Shown here in pieces: positions 1 through 4,349 of a DNA stretch of 5,423 nucleotides. Made by a program: the position numbers and the translations under genes. The stretch spans positions 1 to 5,423 of the forward strand of contig CAMZAY010000091.1 of NCBI GenBank assembly GCA_947304365.1, given 5' to 3'. Origin of the DNA: an uncultured Clostridia bacterium. Its GTDB lineage: Bacteria > Bacillota > Clostridia > Christensenellales > CAG-138. Numbering within the stretch: position 1 is the stretch's first letter; each line of letters starts with the position of its first letter. The notes under the pieces were generated by a model. That model was given only the letters and a program-made list of their open reading frames with translations, was not told where the DNA came from and ran no database searches.

Positions 1-40
1 CTTCGCTGATCCGCCCTTCGAGTCCCTCTGATCGAAATAT

Positions 41-72
41 AAAAATCGCGAGGCAAGTGCCTCACGATTTTT
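41..72 (-). terminator. Intrinsic terminator hairpin in repeat copy 1
   Basis: A 14-bp stem with a 4-base loop, beginning one base past the duplicated tRNA tail when read on the minus strand. Bases 49 and 64 form a U-G wobble on the minus strand but an A-C mismatch on the plus strand, which favours minus-strand function. The 3' arm ends in five U residues followed by AUAUUU. This is the duplicated version of the terminator at 227-258. It would only matter for transcripts reading through the first one. Confidence 0.7.
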
Positions 73-73
73 A

Positions 74-95
74 TGGCGCACCCGGCGGGACTCGA
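74..95 (-). pseudogene. tRNA-Arg 3' fragment (22 bases)
   Basis: Identical to the last 22 bases of the tRNA-Arg gene at 260-336: part of the T-loop, the 3' strand of the T-stem, the 3' acceptor strand, the discriminator G and CCA. The rest of the tRNA is absent. Upstream on the minus strand the sequence is unrelated, so no functional tRNA can form. Displaced tRNA 3' ends of this kind are typical of site-specific integration or local duplication at a tRNA gene. Confidence 0.85.
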
Positions 96-158
96 TTTTG
101 CACATCGGCTCTCATTGCTTGCGCTTTGCGCTGCGCAATTTCGGCCTGTGACAAAATC
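94..158. other. Imperfect inverted repeat between the two repeat copies
   Basis: GATTTTGCAC at 94-103 can pair with GTGACAAAATC at 148-158 with one bulged base. Inside, TTGCGC at 119-124 pairs with GCGCAA at 133-138 around an 8-base loop. The element starts at the point where the tRNA fragment breaks off. Its role is unknown: it could be an RNA structure, a recombination hairpin, or a remnant of a small insertion. No open reading frame of interest runs through it. Confidence 0.55.
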
Positions 159-161
159 CCG

Positions 162-202
162 GGGCGGGCGAACCATCCACCGGATGCTTCGCTGATCCGC
201 CC
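162..202. other. Long stem-loop crossing the repeat boundary
   Basis: Three helices stack: 162-167 with 197-202 (GGGCGG/CCGCCC), 168-172 with 188-192 (GCGAA/TTCGC), and 174-178 with 182-186 (CATCC/GGATG), giving 16 base pairs interrupted by a 4-base bulge and one C-C mismatch. The right arm (187-202) is the first part of repeat copy 2. The same right arm begins copy 1 at base 1, so a matching left arm probably lies just outside the window. The function is not known. Confidence 0.6.
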
Positions 203-281
203 TTCGAGTCCCTCTGATCGAAATATAAAAATCGCGAGGCAGAGGCCTCACGATTTTTATGGCGCACCCGGCGGGACTCGA
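187..281. repeat. Copy 2 of the direct repeat, overlapping the intact tRNA-Arg 3' end
   Basis: This copy matches bases 1-95 at 92 of 95 positions. It joins directly to the intact tRNA-Arg gene, so it is probably the parental copy and bases 1-95 the derived one. A 10-base inverted pair also lies within it: TTCGAGTCCC at 203-212 and GGGACTCGAA at 273-282, the second being the tRNA T-arm. The other copy keeps 9 bases of this pair (18-26 and 87-95), and the second arm ends exactly where the repeat ends. Confidence 0.95.
227..258 (-). terminator. Intrinsic terminator of tRNA-Arg
   Basis: A 14-bp stem and 4-base loop starting one base after the encoded CCA. The stem contains a wobble pair that works only on the minus strand, consistent with termination of the tRNA transcript. 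U residues form the end of the 3' arm and continue as AUAUUU. It is the best-supported terminator at this end of the window. Confidence 0.8.
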
Positions 282-336
282 ACCCACTGCCTTATGCTCC
301 GGAGGCATACGCTCTATCCGGGTGAGCTACGGGTGC
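260..336 (-). tRNA. tRNA-Arg, anticodon CCG
   Basis: A full cloverleaf of 77 bases with encoded CCA (260-262). The acceptor strands GCACCCG and CGGGTGC pair perfectly. The D-stem is GCTC/GAGC. The anticodon stem TATGC/GCATA encloses loop CTCCGGA, giving anticodon CCG at 300-302 (minus strand), which reads the arginine codon CGG. A 5-base variable loop is followed by T-stem GTGGG/CCCGC with one G-U pair and T-loop TTCGAGT. The discriminator base is G. The gene has its own upstream promoter and an adjacent terminator, so it is a single-gene transcription unit. Its last 22 bases are duplicated at 74-95. Confidence 0.96.
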
Positions 337-351
337 ATGAATGCGAAAAGG

Positions 352-380
352 ATTATAGCACCTTTTTATTGATTTGGCAA
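352..380 (-). promoter_or_regulatory. Sigma-A type promoter of tRNA-Arg
   Basis: On the minus strand TTGCCA (375-380) and a perfect TATAAT (352-357) are separated by exactly 17 bases (358-374). The expected transcription start lies about 7-8 bases after the -10 box, leaving a short leader of roughly 9 bases before the tRNA 5' end at 336. A strong promoter so close to the mature 5' end is usual for bacterial tRNA genes. The divergent acetyltransferase gene must share this interval, and I see no comparably good plus-strand promoter in it. Confidence 0.82.
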
Positions 381-417
381 TACCAACGCATTTCTCATTT
401 TGGTAAAAGGAGTACAT

Positions 418-945
418 ATGAACGGATCGGAGCTTATAAGACCCACAAAAGAACTCGTTCCGCAGATCAAAGCGTTTCGGGAAGAATTCCTGAACTCGCT
501 CGATTGGCTGCACGGAGCGCAGGGGCTTCGGTATATCGAAGACCCGGAGGAATGGCTTGAATACTCGAAACGGTTAGAAAACGAGGAGACCGTCCCAAAC
601 GGTTCGTCGCCTTATACACAGTTCGTTTATTTGAGAAAGACCGATATGAAGATAGTCGGCATGCTTGGCGTAAGGCACAGACCAACGGAGCCCATAGAGA
701 CCTGGGGAGGTCACGTAGGCTACTGCGTTTGCCCGTCCGAACGGCGGAAGGGCTATGCAAAAGCGATGCTCCGGGACGTTCTGCCGTACTGCAAAAGCAT
801 AGGGCTCGACCGCATACTGTTAACAGCGGGCGATGAAAATAAGGGCAGCGTCAGGACGATACTCGCAAACGGCGGCGTGCTCGAAAACTACGTGCTGTCC
901 CCGCGGCACCAAATAATGGTCGGCCGATACTGGATAGAGACATGA
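418..945 (+). CDS. GNAT family N-acetyltransferase, single domain
   Basis: 175 residues, a normal length for one GNAT domain. GNAT enzymes transfer an acyl group from acyl-CoA to an amine; the substrate here cannot be told. Residues 66-86 form the typical central strands (TQFVYL...IVGMLGVRH). Residues 98-118 hold the strand-loop-helix that binds acetyl-CoA, with PSERRKGYAKAML matching the R-x-x-G-x-G/A pyrophosphate-binding motif. ILANGGV near 148 is the usual end of the fold, where an N-acyltransferase changes from helix to strand. The start at 418 is chosen because AAAGGAG (406-412) lies five bases upstream; an in-frame TTG at 400 has no such site. The gene precedes the HD gene by 14 bases, probably one transcript. 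It is a clear paralogue of the N-terminal half of the protein at 3240: in residues 97-154, 40 of 58 positions are identical. Probably cytoplasmic. Confidence 0.92.
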   Translation: MNGSELIRPTKELVPQIKAFREEFLNSLDWLHGAQGLRYIEDPEEWLEYSKRLENEETVPNGSSPYTQFVYLRKTDMKIVGMLGVRHRPTEPIETWGGHVGYCVCPSERRKGYAKAMLRDVLPYCKSIGLDRILLTAGDENKGSVRTILANGGVLENYVLSPRHQIMVGRYWIET

Positions 946-959
946 AAACGGAGGATAAA

Positions 960-1619
960 ATGGATCGCTTATCTGTAAAGAAAACAGAGGACTTTTTGAA
1001 AAACAAGCTGGACGGCGGCGCATATCTGTCCGCTCATCCGGACGCAAAGGAATACCGTATCGAGCACTCTTACAGAGTTGCGAACATAGGAAGAAGGATC
1101 GCTTTGAGCGAGGGATTTGACGAGACGGAGATGGTCGTAGCGTGCCTTCTTCATGACGTTTCGTATTGTGAGGAATTCGGAGAAAACGGCTGGCGGGAGC
1201 ACGGCAGACGCTCGGCGCATATAGCGCGCCCGTTTTTGAGTGAACTCGGTTTAGCGGAGGAACGTATAAACGATATCTGTTACGGTATCGCCATACACGT
1301 GGATGATGAAGCTGACTTTGACGGCGAAAGGACGCCGTTCGCACTTTCTGTCGGCGACGCGGACAATATCGACCGCTTTGACGCCTACCGCATATTTGAG
1401 ACGCTCTCAAAGGACGGCTTCCTCAATATGAGCTTCGGCGATAGGCTTGATTATACGGAGAAACGTCTCGCGAGACTGCGGGAGATAACAGACCTCCCAA
1501 TGGGTACGAATACTGCCGAAGCCCTGTGGAAGGAGCGCATCTCGTTCTATATCGAATACTTCGAGAAACTGCACGCACAACTTGAGTCGAGCAAGGCGAT
1601 CGTCTGCGGTGAGGAATGA
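960..1619 (+). CDS. HD-domain metal-dependent phosphohydrolase, uncharacterised
   Basis: 219 residues. The HD superfamily signature is readable in order: H36 (EHSYRV), H65-D66 (LLHDVS), H81 followed by SAHIA, H113 (IAIHVDD), and D133/D135 (VGDADNIDRFDAYRI). These are the residues that bind one or two divalent metals in HD phosphohydrolases, which cleave phosphate mono- or diesters of nucleotides and related compounds. The spacing suits a small stand-alone HD protein. No synthetase, PAS, GGDEF or response-regulator domain is attached, so a (p)ppGpp or cyclic-di-GMP role is not supported. There is no signal peptide or membrane helix, so it should be cytoplasmic. The start at 960 has GGAGG (950-954) five bases upstream. 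An ATG at 942, overlapping the previous stop, would add six residues but lacks a good site. It is co-directional with the acetyltransferase and probably cotranscribed. The substrate is unknown. Confidence 0.87.
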   Translation: MDRLSVKKTEDFLKNKLDGGAYLSAHPDAKEYRIEHSYRVANIGRRIALSEGFDETEMVVACLLHDVSYCEEFGENGWREHGRRSAHIARPFLSELGLAEERINDICYGIAIHVDDEADFDGERTPFALSVGDADNIDRFDAYRIFETLSKDGFLNMSFGDRLDYTEKRLARLREITDLPMGTNTAEALWKERISFYIEYFEKLHAQLESSKAIVCGEE

Positions 1620-1683
1620 AAGACGGCTATCTTCGCTTTTCGTTTGATCGGATGATCGGTATCGCTTTTGAAAACTCAAATCA

Positions 1684-1712
1684 TTGACAAGCCCCCGATA
1701 ACGGTATATAAT
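1684..1712 (+). promoter_or_regulatory. Consensus sigma-A promoter of the three-gene operon
   Basis: TTGACA (1684-1689) and TATAAT (1707-1712), both perfect consensus hexamers, are separated by exactly 17 bases. Transcription should begin near 1719, giving a leader of about 70 bases before the start codon at 1791. It lies in the 171-base gap after the HD gene and marks the start of a new transcription unit. I find no convincing terminator for the upstream unit in 1620-1683. Confidence 0.85.
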
Positions 1713-1726
1713 TATCTTTAAGGTTG

Positions 1727-1770
1727 TCGAAATCTGCCGGCAAACGGAAGCTTTTTCCGCAGACTTGCGA
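1727..1770 (+). promoter_or_regulatory. Possible folded 5' leader of the operon
   Basis: Within the predicted leader, TCGAAATCTGC (1727-1737) can pair with GCAGACTTGCGA (1759-1770): ten pairs with one bulge and one mismatch. GGAA/TTCC (1746-1749 and 1755-1758) closes an inner hairpin. The structure ends six bases before the ribosome binding site GGAGGT (1777-1782). It could affect translation or RNA stability. It matches no riboswitch class I recognise and lacks a terminator run of U residues. Confidence 0.4.
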
Positions 1771-1790
1771 TAAAACGGAGGTCCAACAAA

Positions 1791-2585
1791 ATGAGCGCAA
1801 TCATGATCCTTCAGATCGCCCTTGTGGTGTTGCTCGTCTTTTTCCTGTTCTTGTTGTTCTCGCGAATAGGCAAAGCTTGCTGTGCCTCTAAACTGGGGCT
1901 GAAATGCGGCTGGATGGCTTTCATGCCGTTTCTCAACGCATATCTTGACGGCAGGAGGGCAGAGGCGAGCGATGATATAACAGATCCCGACAGAAAGAGA
2001 AAACGCAAATGGGGAAGGCGGAACCTTCTTTTAAGGGTATTGAGCGTCCTCTCGATCGGTCTTTTCATCGTCGCGCTGATACTGTTCTTTATCACTCTGG
2101 TACTCGCTTTCTTCGGCGATATCATGGAACTCAAGACGGGGAGCCTGTTCGATATTATTAAGATGGGAGTGAACTTCCTTACCAATATCGTTTCCTATAT
2201 CAGGGATAAGAGCTTCCTCGATACCATAAAAGAATACAAGCTGACCAGCATAGCTTCGCTTGCGGCAATGGCGGTGTCGGTGATAATATGCATTACGTCC
2301 GCCGTGGTCGAATACCTTGTTCTTTACAAGACGTATTACGCCTTTTCACCCAAAAAAGCCGGCCTGTTCCTGGTGCTCAGCTTTCTTCTCATCCCGTCCA
2401 TAGCGGTCATTTTCATGGTGCTCGGCTGCGCCTGGAAGTATGAATATCCCAAAGACGTGCATGGGAGGCAGGCGGACGATCTGCCGCTCCCTGCGGAGCA
2501 GGAGCTTGTGACCCGGCCTCCCGCGCCCGTTCCCGAAACGGCGGAGGGAGTTTTGACCGAGAGCTCCTCGGAGACACTTGTTTGA
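1791..2585 (+). CDS. Four-helix integral membrane protein, uncharacterised
   Basis: 264 residues. Hydrophobic stretches suggest membrane helices at about 4-25, 82-108, 152-178 and 190-212. Between helices 1 and 2 is a cytoplasmic-looking segment: GLKCGWMAFMPFLNAYLDG (36-54), then a strongly basic patch with DRKRKRKWGRR (67-77). The G-x-x-x-GW-x-x-x-x-P-x-x-N-x-Y pattern resembles small Bacillota membrane proteins in which a similar segment follows the first helix (DUF5684-like); this is family memory, not a search. SPKKAGLFLVLSF at 186-198 before the last helix is also common in such proteins. The tail after residue 215 is hydrophilic, acidic and proline-rich, likely disordered. GGAGGT at 1777-1782 supports the start. 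It is the first gene of an operon with a lipoprotein 13 bases downstream. The function is unknown; transport, channel or assembly roles are all open. Confidence 0.85.
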   Translation: MSAIMILQIALVVLLVFFLFLLFSRIGKACCASKLGLKCGWMAFMPFLNAYLDGRRAEASDDITDPDRKRKRKWGRRNLLLRVLSVLSIGLFIVALILFFITLVLAFFGDIMELKTGSLFDIIKMGVNFLTNIVSYIRDKSFLDTIKEYKLTSIASLAAMAVSVIICITSAVVEYLVLYKTYYAFSPKKAGLFLVLSFLLIPSIAVIFMVLGCAWKYEYPKDVHGRQADDLPLPAEQELVTRPPAPVPETAEGVLTESSSETLV

Positions 2586-2598
2586 AGGAGGATACAGC

Positions 2599-3243
2599 AT
2601 GTTTTACAAAAGATCGATATTGATAATGCTTGCTGTGCTGCTCGCGCTTTCCGTGCTCGTCACGGGATGCAAGCCCAAGCCTTCCGGCTCAAACAGCGGC
2701 AGTGAGCAGCTGCCCGGCGCGACGGACGCACCTGCCGTTACGCCGGAGCCCTATATTCCGGAGGTCGTGATCCCCGAGAGCGGCAAATGGCATGCGGAGG
2801 TGCTTTTCTCGAGCCAGACCGTGCGCGAGATGCTTCCCTGGTACGCGAGGATACCCCTTGCGATATTCCTCGGCAACACCGCGTTCGAGGTGGACGTTGA
2901 GATCTCGAACGGTAATCTCGTATATGAGACAAATACGGACACGCTTAAACAGAACGCATCCGGCACGGTGAGCACGATAATCGGCTTCTTCCTGAAGGAT
3001 ATGGATTTCTCGATGTTCATCGACCGCATAGCGGAGGCCGTCCTGCCCGAGACCGTAATGGGCAAGGACCGCGACTGTTACGGAATTTACGACAGCGAAG
3101 CAAGGGACGAGAAGGACAGGATCGTCGTCACCACTACCAAGGGCGAAACGCTCTATTTCAGGGCTTACGGCAACACTCTCGTACAGACTGACGTCGACGG
3201 CATAGAGGTCCTATCCTTCAAAAAGGTAAAGGAAGAAAAATGA
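2599..3243 (+). CDS. Lipoprotein, possibly lipocalin-like
   Basis: 214 residues. A basic N-terminus, a hydrophobic core (7-20) and the lipobox VTGC with Cys24 make a clear type II signal peptide, so the mature protein should be lipid-anchored outside the cytoplasmic membrane. Residues 25-60 are a Gly/Ser/Pro-rich linker. The globular part starts at GKWHAEVLF (62-70) and ends with LYFRAYGNTLVQTDVDG and a final FKKV. A G-x-W opening, a helical insert (about 115-150) and a closing strand pair ending in F-K-K recur in Bacillota lipoproteins thought to adopt a lipocalin-like barrel; this is a pattern judgement. AAGGAGG (2585-2591) with a 7-base spacer fixes the start; a TTG at 2578 is rejected. 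It lies 13 bases after the membrane gene, and its stop overlaps the next start by four bases (ATGA), so translation is probably coupled. The ligand is unknown. Confidence 0.87.
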   Translation: MFYKRSILIMLAVLLALSVLVTGCKPKPSGSNSGSEQLPGATDAPAVTPEPYIPEVVIPESGKWHAEVLFSSQTVREMLPWYARIPLAIFLGNTAFEVDVEISNGNLVYETNTDTLKQNASGTVSTIIGFFLKDMDFSMFIDRIAEAVLPETVMGKDRDCYGIYDSEARDEKDRIVVTTTKGETLYFRAYGNTLVQTDVDGIEVLSFKKVKEEK

Positions 3244-4214
3244 AGCTTATAGAACCCTCAAACGAATACGTTGAAAGCATCCGCGCCTTCCGCGCGGAGC
3301 TTCTTTATAGCGGCAGCTCCATGGACGGAACGGGCTCGCTCCGCCGCACTGAGGATCCCGCCGAATGGATCAAAAACTCCGCCGAATGGAAATTTCCCGA
3401 AAATATCCCCGAAGGCCTCGTCCCCGCAACGCAGTTCATGTACGTCAACGAGGACGGCAAGGTCGTCGGCATGCTCCAGATCAGGCATTATTTCAATGAA
3501 GTGCTAAAAAAATACGGCGGGCACATCGGCTACTGCATACTGCCGAGCGAGCGAAGGAAGGGCTATGCGAAGGCGATGCTCAAAGCCGCTCTGCCCGAAT
3601 GCAGGAAGATAGGGCTCGACCGTGTTATGATCAGCTGCTATCCCGAAAACGAGGGGAGCCGCAGGACCATACTCGCCAACGGCGGCGTTTACGATTCCAC
3701 CGTCTATTGGGAGGAACGCGAGGTTTATCTCGAGCGTTACTGGATAGACCTCTTCCCCCGGACCGCCGGGCTTCGGTTCATATCTCTTTCCGAAAGGCCG
3801 GAGCTTGAGAACGCCGCCGCGGAATGGTTCCATTCAAAATGGGGCGTGCCGGCGGAGGCGTATCTTGAGTGCATGGACGCATACCTTTCGGGCGATACCG
3901 TTTACGGCTGGTATCTCTGCCTTGACGGGGAGAGGATCGTCGGCGGCATGGGCGTGATAGAAAACGATTTCCATGACCGGAAGGATCTTTATCCCAACGT
4001 CTGCGCCGTCTATACGGAGGAGGATCACCGCCGCCGCGGCATATCGGGGCGGCTGCTCAGCATGGTCGTTTCCGATCTGCGCTCAAAAGGCGTGTCGCCG
4101 CTGTATCTCCTTACCGATCATACCGGTTTTTACGAGCGTTACGGCTGGGAGTTTTACTGCCTTGCGCAGGGCGACGGCGAAGAGGAGCCCGCAAGATTGT
4201 ACATACACCGATGA
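3240..4214 (+). CDS. Tandem double-GNAT N-acetyltransferase fusion
   Basis: 324 residues with two GNAT domains. Domain 1 (about 1-171) parallels the stand-alone protein at 418: GGHIGYC at 93-99, the CoA-binding PSERRKGYAKAML at 102-114, IGLDR at 124-128 and ILANGGV at 144-150, ending in RYWIDL just as the paralogue ends in RYWIET. Domain 2 (about 177-324) is a different GNAT type: YGWYLCLDGERIVGGMGVI (222-240), VCAVYTEEDHRRRGISGRLL (254-273) with the R-R-x-G-x-x-G CoA motif, and a C-terminal LYLLTDHTGFYERYGWEF (288-305) typical of GNATs that close with an FYE-x-YGW strand. Both domains keep their CoA motifs, so both may be active. AAAGGA (3228-3233) lies six bases before the ATG, which overlaps the lipoprotein stop. 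There is no signal or membrane segment, so it is cytoplasmic despite membrane-associated operon partners. The substrate is unknown. Confidence 0.92.
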   Translation: MKLIEPSNEYVESIRAFRAELLYSGSSMDGTGSLRRTEDPAEWIKNSAEWKFPENIPEGLVPATQFMYVNEDGKVVGMLQIRHYFNEVLKKYGGHIGYCILPSERRKGYAKAMLKAALPECRKIGLDRVMISCYPENEGSRRTILANGGVYDSTVYWEEREVYLERYWIDLFPRTAGLRFISLSERPELENAAAEWFHSKWGVPAEAYLECMDAYLSGDTVYGWYLCLDGERIVGGMGVIENDFHDRKDLYPNVCAVYTEEDHRRRGISGRLLSMVVSDLRSKGVSPLYLLTDHTGFYERYGWEFYCLAQGDGEEEPARLYIHR

Positions 4215-4221
4215 ATAAAGC

Positions 4222-4252
4222 GGGGTCGGGCGGATGAACCCTTCGTTTTTTT
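4222..4252 (+). terminator. Weak candidate terminator after the double-GNAT gene
   Basis: GGGGT (4222-4226) can pair with ACCCT (4238-4242), one pair being G-U, followed after three bases by seven T residues (4246-4252). The stem is short and the loop large, so termination would be weak. Its position just after the stop codon at 4214 and just before a new promoter is what makes it plausible. Confidence 0.3.
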
Positions 4253-4255
4253 GTA

Positions 4256-4284
4256 TGGACATTCCCGTCGAAAAATGGTAAAAT
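4256..4284 (+). promoter_or_regulatory. Sigma-A type promoter of the DUF1295 gene
   Basis: TGGACA (4256-4261) and TAAAAT (4279-4284) each match the consensus at five of six positions and are spaced by 17 bases. Transcription would start near 4291, leaving about 59 bases of leader before the ATG at 4350. The gap is otherwise non-coding. Confidence 0.6.
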
Positions 4285-4290
4285 CCAAGC

Positions 4291-4296
4291 GGAGGT
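4291..4296 (+). promoter_or_regulatory. Stranded ribosome-binding-like GGAGGT
   Basis: A strong anti-16S match with no ATG, GTG or TTG at usable distance downstream. The reading frame of the following gene has a TAG at 4296-4298, and the first in-frame candidate starts are TTG at 4326 and ATG at 4350, both too far. It also sits at the predicted transcription start. It is either fortuitous or left over from a rearranged start region. Confidence 0.35.
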
Positions 4297-4349
4297 AGGA
4301 TCGCGGTCTTTCTTTATCCGTCATTTTGTTTTCGCGGTCTGTTTTCTGT

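Larger units (their letters stand above)
1..95. repeat. Copy 1 of a direct repeat carrying a tRNA 3' tail and terminator
   Basis: These 95 bases recur at an offset of exactly 186 (bases 187-281) with only three differences, all at 56-58 in the loop of the terminator hairpin (AGT here, GAG in the other copy). On the minus strand the repeat reads: last 22 bases of tRNA-Arg including CCA, one base, a 14-bp terminator hairpin, then about 40 bases ending in the right arm of a second inverted repeat. Similarity stops abruptly after base 95, inside the tRNA T-loop. Copy 1 starts at the window edge, so the true left boundary, and any further copies, cannot be seen. Confidence 0.95.

Noticed and set aside
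74..95. A second tRNA gene at the left end
   Set aside because: Only the last 22 bases of the tRNA are present; there is no anticodon arm, D-arm or 5' acceptor strand.
1..281. CRISPR array
   Set aside because: There are only two long copies (95 bases), they contain a tRNA tail and a terminator, and one spacer of 91 bases does not fit CRISPR spacing.
400..420. TTG at 400 as start of the first acetyltransferase
   Set aside because: ATG 418 has AAAGGAG five bases upstream. Starting at 400 would put that ribosome site inside the coding region.
57..560. Plus-strand open frame of 167 codons
   Set aside because: It runs through the repeat, the tRNA gene on the other strand and into the acetyltransferase gene in another frame. 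It has no ribosome site and repeats the same peptide because of the DNA repeat.
418..945. GNAT toxin of a toxin-antitoxin pair
   Set aside because: Such toxins are usually encoded beside a small ribbon-helix-helix type antitoxin. The neighbours here are a tRNA gene and an HD phosphohydrolase, and no small DNA-binding protein is present.
942..962. ATG at 942 overlapping the previous stop as start of the HD gene
   Set aside because: The overlap looks like coupling, but GGAGG is placed for ATG 960 and nothing comparable precedes 942. It remains a minor alternative.
820..1410. Minus-strand open frame of 196 codons
   Set aside because: It is antisense to the end of the acetyltransferase gene and most of the HD gene, both of which have family motifs and ribosome sites. 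The translation is Arg/Ser/Pro-rich without domain features.
960..1619. HD protein as a (p)ppGpp hydrolase or defence nuclease
   Set aside because: There is no synthetase, TGS or ACT domain, no helicase or nucleotidyltransferase partner, and the HD core alone does not define these activities.
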